Source: Streptomyces venezuelae
GTDB lineage: Bacteria; Actinomycetota; Actinomycetes; Streptomycetales; Streptomycetaceae
Direction: 5' to 3'
DNA length: 64,000 nt
Assembly: GCF_008642295.1 (NCBI RefSeq)
Contig: NZ_CP029190.1
Span: 1,550,001-1,614,000, forward strand
In this document: piece by piece, positions 36,530 through 46,252 of the stretch
Layout: each line of letters begins with the position of its first letter
Position numbering within the stretch: position 1 is the first letter of the stretch
Translations under genes and position numbers: made by a program
The notes under the pieces: model-generated
The model's input: the letters and a program-made list of their open reading frames with translations, nothing else
Told to the model about the DNA's origin: nothing
The model's database searches: none

Positions 36530-37648
36530 GTGTCCATCGGCGCCTGGCCGACCCTGGCCCTGTCGATCGCGGTGGCCTGCGCGGTGTTCGCCGTCACGGT
36601 CTGGTCCTGGCCCCGCCTGTCCGGGCCGGGCATCCGGAACATCCTCGGCCGCATCGGGCTCCAGCTGGCGATCACCCTGACCATGGGCGTGCCACTGCTG
36701 CTGGCGGTGAACTCCTCGTACGGGTTCTACGCCTCCTGGGGCGATCTGCTGGCCCTGGCCCGCGACGACCGGGCCGGCGCGGGCTCCGCCCCGGCGGGGC
36801 GGGACGGCGTACGGGTCCACGGCACCCACTCCTGGCGCTACCTGAACTCCACCGACCCGGCGGTGATCGGCCGGATCGACGCCGTGACGGTACGGGGCGC
36901 CCGGAGCGGCATCTCGGCCCCGGCCTACGTCTACCTGCCCCCGGAGTACCTGCGCGCCTCCGCGGCGGACCGCAGGCGCTTCCCGGTGGCGGTGACCCTG
37001 AGCGGGTACCCGAGCACCACCCGGGTCCTGATCGACCTGTTCAAGTACCCCCAGCACGCCCTGGACGGGGTCCGGTCGGGCGCGATGCGCCCAGCGGTGC
37101 TGGTGATGCTGACCCCCACGGTGGCCCCGCCCCGGGACACGGAATGCGTGGACGTCCCGAAGGGCCCCCAGACGGAGACCTTCTTCGCGGACGACCTCCC
37201 GGCGGCGATCGCCTCCCACTACGGCCTCACCGAGGACCCCCGGGCCTGGGGCGTGATGGGCAACTCGGTGGGCGGCTACTGCGCCCTCAAACTGGCCCTG
37301 CGCAAACCGGACTCGTACCGCGCGGCGGCCGGCCTGTCGGCCAACTACGAGGCGGCCGAGGACCCGACGACGGGCAACCTCTTCGGCGGCAACGCCCAGT
37401 ACCGCCGCGAGAACGACCTCCTCTGGCGCCTGAAGCACGTGCCCCAGCCCCCGGTCTCCCTGCTGGTGGCGAGCAGCCTGAAGGGCGAACACCAGTACCC
37501 GGACACGGTGAAGTTCATCAACTCGGTCACCTGGCCGGCCCGCGTCTCCTCGATCATCCTCCCCACGGGCGGCCACAACTACGAAACCTGGGGCCGCGAA
37601 ACCAAACCGGCCCTGCAATGGCTGGTCTCCCGCCTCCACACGCCGTAG
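36530..37648 (+). CDS. Membrane-anchored alpha/beta-hydrolase esterase
   Basis: The 372-residue protein has two N-terminal membrane segments (about 9-26 and 43-60) and an extracellular esterase domain of the EstD/mycolyltransferase-like type. The nucleophile elbow is GVMGNSVGGYCALKLAL (Ser near residue 246); DRAAGLSANYEA-type and GGHNYETW segments supply the Asp and His regions. It probably cleaves or transfers acyl esters at the cell surface. GTG 36530 gives the first membrane helix. The gene begins about 190 bases after the tRNA terminator. Confidence 0.82.
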   Translation: MSIGAWPTLALSIAVACAVFAVTVWSWPRLSGPGIRNILGRIGLQLAITLTMGVPLLLAVNSSYGFYASWGDLLALARDDRAGAGSAPAGRDGVRVHGTHSWRYLNSTDPAVIGRIDAVTVRGARSGISAPAYVYLPPEYLRASAADRRRFPVAVTLSGYPSTTRVLIDLFKYPQHALDGVRSGAMRPAVLVMLTPTVAPPRDTECVDVPKGPQTETFFADDLPAAIASHYGLTEDPRAWGVMGNSVGGYCALKLALRKPDSYRAAAGLSANYEAAEDPTTGNLFGGNAQYRRENDLLWRLKHVPQPPVSLLVASSLKGEHQYPDTVKFINSVTWPARVSSIILPTGGHNYETWGRETKPALQWLVSRLHTP

Positions 37649-37767
37649 GGCGGAGGATCGGATCGGTACGGATCGGTACGGACGAACGGACCTGAACGCG
37701 ACGGGCCCAACAGTGGACGCATGTCACCGAGCCCAAGCCCGCGCTCTCGTGCCGAAGGGATGACCGA

Positions 37768-37983
37768 ATGACTTCCGCATCCGTCCGAACTGCCCTGGTC
37801 CTGTTGTCCATTGCGGTGGCCTTGATGACGGCCGTGCTGGCCGGCGCCGCTGCCGGCTGTCTCGCCCGCCGGGACCGGGCCACCTACCCTGCGGCGCTGT
37901 CCCGGGCGGGGGCGGCCTTCGCAGCCACCCTCGGCCTGGCCGCCGCACTCACCGCCGCCCTCGCCGCGGTGACCGGCGGCTGA
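37768..37983 (+). CDS. Small membrane protein with two helices
   Basis: The 71-residue protein is almost entirely two hydrophobic helices (about 8-31 and 44-67) joined by a basic loop (CLARRDRATYP). It precedes an XRE regulator gene on the same strand by about 90 bases. No family is recognised; similar small membrane proteins of unknown function are common next to such regulators in Streptomyces. The start codon follows an upstream GAAGGGATG-like sequence. Confidence 0.6.
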   Translation: MTSASVRTALVLLSIAVALMTAVLAGAAAGCLARRDRATYPAALSRAGAAFAATLGLAAALTAALAAVTGG

Positions 37984-38076
37984 CGGCTGCTCTCTGATCA
38001 TGGCCACCCGGGACGGGAAGCCCGTAGGGTTCAAGAGCCGCACCTGGAACAAGAATCCGACTGAACCGGAAGCGGG

Positions 38077-38883
38077 ATGCTGATGAGCGAGAGCATGTCC
38101 GCCCTCCCGGCGCAGGGGCCGGGTGAGGGAGAAGCCCTGGCCGTGTTGAAGCGCCGGCTTCGCCGCCTTCGCGTGGAGCGAGGACTCAGCATGGCGGGGC
38201 TGGCGCTCCGCGCCAGTCTGGGGAGGACCACGGCGAGCCAGGCCCTCAACGGGGCCGCCATCCCCAGCGAACCGACGCTCGTCTCCCTGGCGAAGGCTCT
38301 CAGGACATCCCCGGAACCCTTCCTTGAACTCCGGTCCGCTGCGCTCGCGCAGGCCGGCGGCGTGCCGAAGGTCGCGAACGCCGCGACGCCGCCCGACCGC
38401 CCGAGGCAGGAAACCAGGTTCACCTTCGACTACCTCGCCCAACGCCCGACCAGCCTCCTACGCACCCTGCACGACAAACTGCGGCTTTCACACGTCGTCG
38501 GGCTGAGGATCCGCACGGTGGACATCTTCCAGTCCTGGGACGTCGAGGACCCCGAACTCCCGGCCCGCTCGGCGCAGTACGCGGACGAGTGCCTGGAGTC
38601 CATGCCCTTGATCCAGAACGTGGACGAGGCGGCCGAGGCCCTTCTGCTGGTGGCCGCACTGAGCGAGCTGAACGAATCCCGGTCCGCCCGGGACAGAGCT
38701 CACGCGAGCGTGCGGGACGACATCGACGGCTGTGCCATGGTGTTCCTGGACGGCTTCGGCATCGACTCGGTGCACTTCTTCAACGTACGGTCGGTTGTCG
38801 GTTCGGAATTGGCCGGAAAAAGCCCGCCCTGGCACAAGCTCAACGAAATCCGCTCCGACCTGGCCGAAATCTGGCCCCGCTGA
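38077..38883 (+). CDS. XRE-family (helix-turn-helix) regulator
   Basis: The 268-residue protein has an N-terminal Cro/CI HTH (about 20-75: LRRLRVERGLSMAGLALRASLGRTTASQALNG, given in part) and a ~170-residue C-domain without a recognised fold. ATG 38083 is an alternative start two codons later. The C-domain probably senses a signal or partner. The small membrane protein upstream may be its partner, by analogy with paired XRE systems, but this is inference. Confidence 0.83.
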   Translation: MLMSESMSALPAQGPGEGEALAVLKRRLRRLRVERGLSMAGLALRASLGRTTASQALNGAAIPSEPTLVSLAKALRTSPEPFLELRSAALAQAGGVPKVANAATPPDRPRQETRFTFDYLAQRPTSLLRTLHDKLRLSHVVGLRIRTVDIFQSWDVEDPELPARSAQYADECLESMPLIQNVDEAAEALLLVAALSELNESRSARDRAHASVRDDIDGCAMVFLDGFGIDSVHFFNVRSVVGSELAGKSPPWHKLNEIRSDLAEIWPR

Positions 38884-38939
38884 CCCGCCCCACCGCGCGG
38901 TCCCCCGTGCCGCCCGAGGATGCCCGTCGGGCGGGTGGA

Positions 38940-39434
38940 TCACAAAAGGCCGAAGAACCGTGTCCACCAGGTGGGCCGTGCGGTGAAGTGCTCCAGCGCG
39001 CTGGGGCCCTTGTAGTCGCTCTCCAGCAGTTCTTCGGGGACGCTCACATAGCCCAGGTCGGCCAGCGCCCGCTCCACGGTAGCCAGGTCCCCGAGGTCCA
39101 GCGCCCCCTCCTCGTGGGCCTCCTCCGTGCCGAGGAAGGCCCCCGGATTGTCGGCGCAGACCTCGGCGAGGGAGCCGAATTTGCTCACGCAGACCACGAT
39201 CCGCGTCCCGCAGACCGTCGCTTCCGCGGGGATACGGACGCGCCCGTACTCGCTGGATTCCTGGGTGTCCCGCTCGGACTCGCACGGGACCCCGAAGTCC
39301 GCTTCGAGCTGGCGCACCAGCCCGCCGAACTTGAGGCCGGTCGCCGCACGGTCGTAGTGCAGCGACCGTTCCAGCCGTTCGGGGTCATCGAGTTCGCGCA
39401 GGAGGGCCAGCAGTTCAGTCTCGCTCATCGCCAT
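38940..39434 (-). CDS. Hypothetical acidic protein
   Basis: The 164-residue soluble acidic protein begins MAMSETELLALLRELDDPERLERSLHY. It holds central segments CGTRIVVCVSKFGSLAEVC and a C-terminus TARPTWWTRFFGLL. I do not recognise its family. It resembles small cytoplasmic immunity-like proteins in general character only. ATG 39434 has AGGA 8 bases upstream. It is convergent with the XRE regulator gene. Confidence 0.65.
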   Translation of the reverse strand: MAMSETELLALLRELDDPERLERSLHYDRAATGLKFGGLVRQLEADFGVPCESERDTQESSEYGRVRIPAEATVCGTRIVVCVSKFGSLAEVCADNPGAFLGTEEAHEEGALDLGDLATVERALADLGYVSVPEELLESDYKGPSALEHFTARPTWWTRFFGLL

Positions 39435-39533
39435 CCGCACATCCTGCCTCTCGGCGGGCGGGAGCGGAGAGACAGGGGCCGTCGTCCTGTTCGGGCGGTG
39501 GATGCCTCTGTGGCCCGGGGCTGTACTGACACA

Positions 39534-39576
39534 CACCGCCGCCGCTGGGGAGGTGACTGCCCCGGCGGCGGCGGTG
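39534..39576 (-). terminator. Hairpin terminator after the phospholipase gene
   Basis: Arms 39534-39550 and 39560-39576 (CACCGCCGCC... against ...GGCGGCGGTG) pair over 17 positions with a single wobble, leaving a 9-base loop. It lies 10 bases beyond the phospholipase stop codon. No T-run follows, as is common in high-GC actinobacteria. Confidence 0.65.
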
Positions 39577-39585
39577 CGGGGGGTG

Positions 39586-41649
39586 TTAGAGCGTCTTGAT
39601 TGCTGGGTCCGAGATGCCCGGGGCGCCCGTTTCCACGTGGCCCGCGAAGCGGCGGAGGAAGGTGGCGTCGAGGTCGGAGACGACCGTGACGTCGTACCAG
39701 CGGGCGGTGGTGCGGAGGTCGACCGTGTGGGTGGTGGTCGAGCCGGCGCCGACGCGGAGGGTCGGGGATGTGCCGCCGTAGGCGTTGGTGATTTTCAGGT
39801 TGACGGCGGTGGTGCCGCCGTTCTTCAGGGTGAGCACGAGGTTGCCGGTGGTGGCGTCATGGCGGGCCGTGACCTCGGGGCCGGTCTTCTTCGTCGGGCC
39901 GCGGAAGGTGCGCAGGAAGCCGTTCGGGCCCCAGACGGTCAGGTTGATCTGGTTGCCGGTGGAGCTGCTGGTGCTCCAGGTGTCCGAGAGGGTCTTCCCC
40001 GCCTCGACCGTGTAGGGCCAGGGGCCGTCCGTGCGGTTGCCCGAGGTGATGTGGAAGTGGGCTCCGAGGGCCGGCCCGGAGGAGAAGGTGAGGGTGAACT
40101 TGCCGGTGGAGGTGGTGCGGGTGCCGTCCACGTACGGGGCGTAGCCCAGGGCCCGGGAGGGCTTCGAGCCGGCCTCCTGGCGCGGGAGGGTGCCGGTGGC
40201 GGGCGGGGTGGGGACGTAGGACGGGTGCCGGTCGTGGTCCGGCGGGAGGTATCCGGAGGTGCCGGGCAGGGCGGCGGGGGTGGTGTCGGCCCGGCTGAAG
40301 TCGAAGGCCGAGGTCAGGTCGCCGCAGACCGCGCGGCGCCACGGCGATATGTGGGGCTCGGCGACGCCGAAGCGCTGTTCCATGAAGCGGATGATCGAGG
40401 TGTGGTCGAAGGTTTCGGAGCAGACGAAACCTCCCTTGCTCCACGGCGAGACGACGATCATCGGGACCCGGGGGCCGAGGCCGTACGGGCCGGCGGCGTA
40501 GCCGGACACAGTGCCCTTGTACAGGTCCCCGGTGACATCGGCCGTCGAGAGGCCCCAGGCCGCCGAGGCCGGCGGGTACGGCGGCACGACGTGGTCGAAG
40601 AAGCCGTCGTTCTCGTCGTAGGTGATGAAGAAGGCCGTCTTGGCCCAGACGTCGGGGTTGGCCGTGAGCGCGTCCAGGACCTGGGAGATGTACCAGGCGC
40701 CGAAGTTCACCGGCCAGTTGGAGTGCTCGCTGAACGCCTCGGGCGCGGCGATCCAGGAGACCTTCGGCAGGGTGCCGGCCGTGACGTCGGCGCGGAGCCT
40801 GTCGAACAGGCCCTCGCCCGCCTTGGCGTTGGTGCCGGTGCGGGCCTTCTCGTAGAGCGGGCTGCCCGGCTGGGCGTTGCGGAAGGAGTTGAAGTAGAGG
40901 AGGGAGTTGTCGCCGTAGTTGCCGCGGAAGGCATCGTTGATCCAGCCCCAGTGGCCGGCCGCGTTCAGCCCGTCGCCGATGTCCTGGTAGACCTTCCAGG
41001 AGATGCCTGCGGCCTCCAGGCGCTCGGGGTAGGTGGTCCAGCCGTAGCCCAGTTCCTGGTTGCCCATGACCGGGCCGCCGCCGGTGCCGTCGTTGCCCGT
41101 GTAACCCGTCCACATGTAGTAGCGGTTGGGGTCGGTGGCGCCGATGAAGCTGCAGTGGTAGGCGTCGCAGACGGTGAAGGCGTCCGCCAGGGCGAAGTGG
41201 AAGGGCATGTCCTGGCGGGTCATGTACGCCATGGTGTTGGCGGTCTTCGCCGGCACCCACTTGTCGTACTTGCCGTTGTTGTAGGCCTTCTGGCCGCCGG
41301 CCCAGTCGTGATTGAGGCCCGTCAGGAACTGCATGCCGAGGTCCTCCGCGTCCGGGTGGAACGGGAGGATGTCCTTGGTGCCGCTGGACTGGTGGAAGAC
41401 GGGCTTGCCGTTGTCGAGGAGAACCGGGCGCGGGTCGCCGAAGCCGCGTACGCCCTTCATGGTGCCGAAGTAGTGGTCGAAGGAACGGTTCTCCTGCATC
41501 AGGACGACGATGTGCTCCACGTCCTGGATGGTGCCGGTACTGCCCTGCGCCGGGATGGCGGCAGCCCGGGCGATGCTCCCGGAGAGCGCGGCGAAGGCGG
41601 CGGTACCGCCCGCCATCTGCAAGAACCGGCGACGATTGACTTCTGCCAT
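39586..41649 (-). CDS. Secreted phosphocholine-specific phospholipase C
   Basis: The 687-residue protein has a Tat signal (NRRRFLQMAGGTAAFAALSG, residues 5-24), so it is exported folded. The alkaline-phosphatase-like catalytic domain shows ENRSFDHYFGTMKG (metal and nucleophile region), YDENDGFFDHVVPP and GPRVPMIVVSPWSKGG. It ends in two beta-sandwich (DUF756-like) domains (~510-687). It cleaves phosphocholine head groups from phospholipids or sphingomyelin outside the cell, perhaps for phosphate supply. ATG 41649 is fixed by the Tat signal. Confidence 0.93.
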   Translation of the reverse strand: MAEVNRRRFLQMAGGTAAFAALSGSIARAAAIPAQGSTGTIQDVEHIVVLMQENRSFDHYFGTMKGVRGFGDPRPVLLDNGKPVFHQSSGTKDILPFHPDAEDLGMQFLTGLNHDWAGGQKAYNNGKYDKWVPAKTANTMAYMTRQDMPFHFALADAFTVCDAYHCSFIGATDPNRYYMWTGYTGNDGTGGGPVMGNQELGYGWTTYPERLEAAGISWKVYQDIGDGLNAAGHWGWINDAFRGNYGDNSLLYFNSFRNAQPGSPLYEKARTGTNAKAGEGLFDRLRADVTAGTLPKVSWIAAPEAFSEHSNWPVNFGAWYISQVLDALTANPDVWAKTAFFITYDENDGFFDHVVPPYPPASAAWGLSTADVTGDLYKGTVSGYAAGPYGLGPRVPMIVVSPWSKGGFVCSETFDHTSIIRFMEQRFGVAEPHISPWRRAVCGDLTSAFDFSRADTTPAALPGTSGYLPPDHDRHPSYVPTPPATGTLPRQEAGSKPSRALGYAPYVDGTRTTSTGKFTLTFSSGPALGAHFHITSGNRTDGPWPYTVEAGKTLSDTWSTSSSTGNQINLTVWGPNGFLRTFRGPTKKTGPEVTARHDATTGNLVLTLKNGGTTAVNLKITNAYGGTSPTLRVGAGSTTTHTVDLRTTARWYDVTVVSDLDATFLRRFAGHVETGAPGISDPAIKTL

Positions 41650-41808
41650 GGTGGCGACCTCTGCGGGTATCGGGGCGGCGGCGAGGGGCGCCCCAAGGAG
41701 AGCGCGCCCGGCGTACGGGCCGTTGGCCATGCCATGACCTGCGGTCGTACGCCCGGCCAACGGCTCGCCCCGGCACCGGGCAGGGGAGCCTGGGCCCTGT
41801 CGGGTCCG

Positions 41809-41866
41809 GCTCGCCCGTCCGGCTCGCCCGTCCGTCCCGCCGCCCGTCCGGCTCGCCCGTCCGTCT
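41809..41866 (+). repeat. Short direct repeats between phospholipase and MbtH genes
   Basis: GTCCGGCTCGCCCGTCC and close copies recur three times in 58 bases, in the gap between the phospholipase start and the MbtH gene end. No gene is visible in this 229-base gap. Confidence 0.5.
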
Positions 41867-41878
41867 TCCCGGTCGCCG

Positions 41879-42100
41879 TCAGACGCTCGCGCCCGCCATC
41901 CGCCGGCGCAGGCTGCGCGGGCGCATGTCCGTCCACACCCGGGCGATGTGGTCCAGGCATTCCTGCCGGGTTCCCTCGGTGCCCTCCGCATGCCATCCGG
42001 CCGGCAGCTCCCGGTCCGTCCGCCAGATCGAGAACTGCTCCTCCTCGTTGTGGACGACCCGGTAGCGCCCGGTCTCGCTGTCCGCGTTGTTCGTGCTCAT
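41879..42100 (-). CDS. MbtH-like protein
   Basis: The 73-residue protein carries the MbtH hallmarks: N-x-E-E-Q-F-S-I-W (HNEEEQFSIW), LPAGWHAEG, CLDHIARVWTDMRPRSLR. These small proteins bind adenylation domains and are needed for their folding or activity. It is transcribed away from the LanB-like/NRPS operon, with 184 bases between the starts. It therefore marks the left edge of the cluster and probably serves its adenylation domains. Confidence 0.93.
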   Translation of the reverse strand: MSTNNADSETGRYRVVHNEEEQFSIWRTDRELPAGWHAEGTEGTRQECLDHIARVWTDMRPRSLRRRMAGASV

Positions 42101-42284
42101 CGTTTCGGTTCCTCCCGCACTCACTCGCTCGCTCGGTCGACAGGCCCAGCGTGCCCCGCCGGCCGGGCCGGCCATAGGGACAAACGCGCAGCAGGACCGG
42201 CGGAAGACGCTGCCGCTCCTTCCCTGTCCGCCCGGCACCGCCCCCCGGCAGTGTTCGGGGCAGCCAGCCCGGAAGGAGTTCGTC

Positions 42285-44693
42285 ATGACGGAGACGCCGC
42301 AGCTGCCGCAGCTGCCGGAAGCCCCGCACAGCCCGCACGGCCCCCAGAACGTGCAGTTGCCCAGCGGGGGGTGGCGCCTGTGGGAGCACTTCGCCCTGCG
42401 CGGACCCGGCTTCCCGGCCGAGGGGGTGCTGCGCATGGCCCCGCCGGATCTGGCGTCCGCCGCCGACAAGTTCGGACCCGCCGATCCGCTCTCCGGACCG
42501 GAGTGGGAGGCCTTCCTCGAGGCCTTCGACACGGGTGCCGTACGCACCGCCCGCCTGCTCCAGGAGATCGCCGCCTCGCCGCGCTTCCGCGCCGCGGTGG
42601 CCTGGCAGAACCCGGCCGTACTGCGCACCGGTATCGCGCCGTTCCTCAACTGGACGCCGACCGCCGCGAGCCGCAGCAGCATGCCGCGCCAGCGCGAGGA
42701 GCTCGTCGCCCACTACTGGCAGCGGTTCTGCGTGAAGAACGACACCATCGGCTTCTTCGGCCCCGTCGGCTGGGGCCGCTGGGACCTCGCCACCCGCGGG
42801 ATCGCCGTGGACCCCGGCAGCCCCGGCACCGGGTTCCTCGCCGACTCCCGGGTGTACTTCGCCTCCTGGGCCGTCGACGCGCTCGCCAAATCGCTGGGCG
42901 CCGACCCCGCCCTGCTCGCCTGGATCCCGCCGCGCCGGGTCTCCTTCGTACGGGTCGCGGCGGACGGCACGGTCCGGATGCCGGGCCGGCCGCCGCAGGA
43001 GATCGGTACGACCGCCCGGACCGTACTGGAACTCTGTGACGGGACCCGGCCGGTGGCGGCGATCGCCGACGCGGCCGGTCTGACCGTGGCCGAGACCGCC
43101 GAGACGGTGACGGCCCTGGTCGCCAAGCGGTGGGTGCACTGGCGGCTGGACGTGCCGTCCGCCACCCACCCCGAGCGCGAGCTGCGGGCCATCCTGGACC
43201 GGATCGGCGACCCGGCCGTGCGCGAACCCGCGCTGGAAAAGCTGGCCGTACTGGAGCGGGGGCGCGCCGCGGTCCAGGCGGCCGGACTGGACGCCGACGC
43301 GCTGACCTCGGCGATCGGCGCGCTGGAGGCGGATTTCGCCGCACTGACCGCCACCGACGCCCAGCGCTCCAAGGGGGCCAGGACCGCGCCCTGCCGCGGC
43401 CTGGTGTACTCCGACGCCCGGCGCGCCGCAACGGCCACCCTCGGCACCGCCCTCCTCGACGAGCTGACCCCGCTCGACCTGTGCCTGACCGCGGCCCGCT
43501 GGATGACCAACCGGGTGGCCGAGCGGATCGGCGCAGGCATCCGGGAGGCGTACGAGCGGCTCGCCGCGAACGCCGACGACGGGCCGGTGGACCTGGGGTC
43601 GATGTGGATGGCCACCCTGCCGTCCCCGCATCCGCAGGCCGGCCCCATCATCGACGCCGTACAGGACGAACTGCGGGCCAAGTGGGCGGCGATCCTGGCC
43701 GTTCCGGAAGGCGCGCGCAGCGTCCGCCGCAGCTCGGCCGAGATCGCCGAGCGGGTGCGGGCGGAATTCGAGGAGCCGGGTGCCGGCTGGTCGCTGGCCC
43801 GGTACTTCAGCCCGGACGTTCTGGTGGTGGCCGAGGACCGGGAGGCGGTGGCCCGCGGCGAGTTCGAGCTGGTGCTCGGTGAGATGCACTCCGCGCTGAA
43901 CACCATGGGCGCCTCCCTGTTCGTACACCAGCACCCCGACCGGAACGAGCTGATCGCCGAGGTCGACCGCGACTTCCCCGGGCCCCGGCTGCTGCCTCAG
44001 CTGCCCAAGGAGCTGCCGCTGAAGTGGTCGGCGCGCAGCCGGCCCTCCCTGGACCGGCCCGAGGACTACTACGTCGCCGTGATCGACGACACCGGCGATC
44101 CGTACCGGCCGCGCACCCTGCCCGGCGCGGACGTGGTGGTGGAGGACCGGGACGGCGCCCTGGTGGCGGTGCTGCCGGACGGCGCCGCGTTCGACCTGCT
44201 GGACGTATACGCCAACACGCTCACCCAGCGGGTCATGGACCGGTTCACGCTCCGCCCGGACGGCGAGCACACCCCGCGGATCACCATCGACAAGATGGTG
44301 GTGGCCCGCGAGACCTGGTCGGTGCCGGTGGCCGAACTCGGCTTCGCGGAGGAGAAGTCGGAGGCAAAGCGGTACGTCCGGGCCCGGCACTGGCAGGCCG
44401 GACGCGAGCTGCCCCGCTATGTGTTCGTGGTGTCCCCGACCGAACCCCGGCCGTTCTACGTGGACTTCGACAGTCCGGTGTACGTCACCATCCTCGCCAA
44501 GGCCGCGCGCAGGCTGGCCCGCAAGGACCCGGAGGCCCGGCTGAAGATCAGCGAGATGCTGCCCACTCCGGAGCAGGCGTGGCTGACCGACGACGAGGGG
44601 AACACCTTCACCTCGGAGCTCCGGTTCGTCGCCGTGGACCAGACGGCCGTCGACACCGTGGCTGCTGTCGGCCAGGGCTCCGGGGAGGCGTGA
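42285..44693 (+). CDS. LanB-like protein 1 (lantibiotic dehydratase N-domain / PEARL-like)
   Basis: The 802-residue protein matches the N-terminal, tRNA-dependent part of LanB dehydratases and related peptide aminoacyl-tRNA ligases: FLNWTPTAA, MPRQREELVAHYWQRF, KNDTIGFFGPVGWG (about 145-165), TAPCRGLVYSDARR and the closing LPRYVFVVSPTEPRPFYVDFD. There is no C-terminal SpaB-type elimination domain. The family attaches glutamate (or another amino acid) from aminoacyl-tRNA to a peptide. No RiPP precursor is near; carrier protein and NRPS genes are. GGAAGGAG precedes ATG 42285. It is paralogous to the gene at 47633. Confidence 0.87.
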   Translation: MTETPQLPQLPEAPHSPHGPQNVQLPSGGWRLWEHFALRGPGFPAEGVLRMAPPDLASAADKFGPADPLSGPEWEAFLEAFDTGAVRTARLLQEIAASPRFRAAVAWQNPAVLRTGIAPFLNWTPTAASRSSMPRQREELVAHYWQRFCVKNDTIGFFGPVGWGRWDLATRGIAVDPGSPGTGFLADSRVYFASWAVDALAKSLGADPALLAWIPPRRVSFVRVAADGTVRMPGRPPQEIGTTARTVLELCDGTRPVAAIADAAGLTVAETAETVTALVAKRWVHWRLDVPSATHPERELRAILDRIGDPAVREPALEKLAVLERGRAAVQAAGLDADALTSAIGALEADFAALTATDAQRSKGARTAPCRGLVYSDARRAATATLGTALLDELTPLDLCLTAARWMTNRVAERIGAGIREAYERLAANADDGPVDLGSMWMATLPSPHPQAGPIIDAVQDELRAKWAAILAVPEGARSVRRSSAEIAERVRAEFEEPGAGWSLARYFSPDVLVVAEDREAVARGEFELVLGEMHSALNTMGASLFVHQHPDRNELIAEVDRDFPGPRLLPQLPKELPLKWSARSRPSLDRPEDYYVAVIDDTGDPYRPRTLPGADVVVEDRDGALVAVLPDGAAFDLLDVYANTLTQRVMDRFTLRPDGEHTPRITIDKMVVARETWSVPVAELGFAEEKSEAKRYVRARHWQAGRELPRYVFVVSPTEPRPFYVDFDSPVYVTILAKAARRLARKDPEARLKISEMLPTPEQAWLTDDEGNTFTSELRFVAVDQTAVDTVAAVGQGSGEA

Positions 44694-46252
44694 TGCGCAC
44701 CTTCGTCGACGAGATCGCGGCGCATGCCGCCCTCACCCCCGGCCGGGTGGCCCTGACCACCCCGGACGGCGAACTGACGTACGGCGAACTGGCCGCCCGC
44801 ATCGAGGCGTTGGCCGAGGTGCTGCGGGCCCGGGGCGCCCGGCCGGAGACGGTCTGCGTGGTGGCCGTGGGGCGCGGCGCGGACGCGGTGGTGGCCACCG
44901 CGGCGGTGGTGCGGTCCGGGGCGGCCTTCCTGGTCCTGGACGTGGAGCAGCCGCCGGCCCGGCTGGCCGCGCTGGTCCGCAGCGGCGGGGCGGACCTGCT
45001 GCTGACCACCTCGGCGCTGGCCGGGCAGCTGGAGCGGCTGCCGGTGCCCGGGCGGCCGGTGCTGCTGGACCGGCCGCCCGGGCCCGAACCGGTGGCCGGC
45101 GAACCGGTGGACGCCGAACCGGTGGCCGGCGAACCGGCGGGCCCGCCGGCGGAGTCGGCCGAGGTGGACGGGCGGAGCCTCGCCTATGTCAGCCACACCT
45201 CCGGCAGCACCGGGGAGCCCAGCGCCGTCCTGGTCGAGCACCGCTCGGTGGACAACTACCTGCGCTGCGTGGCCCGCGACTACGCTCTGGGGCCGGACAC
45301 GGTGGCCCTGCAGATCGCCCCGCCCGGCTACGACGCCTCCGTACGGGACACCTTCGCCCCGCTGCTGGCGGGCGGCCGGCTGGTCCTCGTACCGCGGTCG
45401 GCCCTGCTGCGGCCCGCGGAGTTCGGGGCCGCCGTGCGCGCCCACGGGGTGAACACGCTGCTGAGCGTGACCCCGTCCTTCCTGTCCTTCCTGGCCGGGC
45501 AGTCGCATGCGGCCGGGCTGCTGTCCGGACTGCGGCTGGTGGTGTCCAGCGGGGAGTCCCTGCGTCCCTTCCTGGCCGCCGGCGGGCGGGCCCTGCTGGG
45601 CAGTGCCGCGCTGGTCAACCAGTACGGACCGACCGAGTGCACCATGACCTCGACCCGGTACGCCGTCCCGGCCGACCCTGACATCACGGCGGACCTGGTC
45701 GGCACCCCGATCGACGGGGTGGTCGTACGGCTCCTCGACGCGGCCCTGGCACCGGTGCCGGACGGGGAGACCGGGGAGGTCTACCTCGGCGGGGCCGGGG
45801 TGGCCCGCGGCTACCGCGGGCTGGCGGCCCGGACCGCCGAGCGGTTCGTGCCCGACCCGCTCGGGCCGCCGGGCGCCCGGCTGTACCGGACCGGGGACCT
45901 GGCCCGGAGCGGGCCGGACGGGCTGGAATACCTGGGCCGCGGCGACCGGCAGGTGAAGATCCGCGGCTACCGGGTGGACCCGGCCGAGGTGGAGGGCGCC
46001 CTGCTGGCCCATCCCGGGGTCACCGGGGCGGTGGTCACCGCCGGCACCGACGACCAGGGCCGGGTGTTCCTGCTCGCCCACGTCACCGGCGACCTGGCGG
46101 ACACTCCCGATCCCGCACTCCGCGCCCACCTCGCCACCACTCTGCCCCCGCACCTGATGCCGCGCCGGTTCGTCCGGCTGGACCGGCTGCCCACCACCCG
46201 CAGCGGAAAAGCGGACCGGCGGGCCCTGGCCGGGACGGGAGGAGGGTCATGA
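44693..46252 (+). CDS. Discrete NRPS adenylation domain
   Basis: This 519-residue stand-alone adenylation protein has core motifs SHTSGSTGEPSAV (A3), NQYGPTEC (A5), LYRTGDLARSG (A7), GRGDRQVKIRGYRVD (A8) and TRSGKADRR (A10 Lys). Asp is at the position binding the alpha-amino group (GYDASVRD), so it activates an alpha-amino acid. By eye the rest of the pocket (R, L, V, S, Q, M, T) matches no code I know. A Pro/Glu-rich repeat (EPVAGEPVDAEPVAGEPAG) is near residue 130. It overlaps LanB-like 1 as TGATG. It probably loads the discrete carrier protein at 47364. Confidence 0.93.
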   Translation: MRTFVDEIAAHAALTPGRVALTTPDGELTYGELAARIEALAEVLRARGARPETVCVVAVGRGADAVVATAAVVRSGAAFLVLDVEQPPARLAALVRSGGADLLLTTSALAGQLERLPVPGRPVLLDRPPGPEPVAGEPVDAEPVAGEPAGPPAESAEVDGRSLAYVSHTSGSTGEPSAVLVEHRSVDNYLRCVARDYALGPDTVALQIAPPGYDASVRDTFAPLLAGGRLVLVPRSALLRPAEFGAAVRAHGVNTLLSVTPSFLSFLAGQSHAAGLLSGLRLVVSSGESLRPFLAAGGRALLGSAALVNQYGPTECTMTSTRYAVPADPDITADLVGTPIDGVVVRLLDAALAPVPDGETGEVYLGGAGVARGYRGLAARTAERFVPDPLGPPGARLYRTGDLARSGPDGLEYLGRGDRQVKIRGYRVDPAEVEGALLAHPGVTGAVVTAGTDDQGRVFLLAHVTGDLADTPDPALRAHLATTLPPHLMPRRFVRLDRLPTTRSGKADRRALAGTGGGS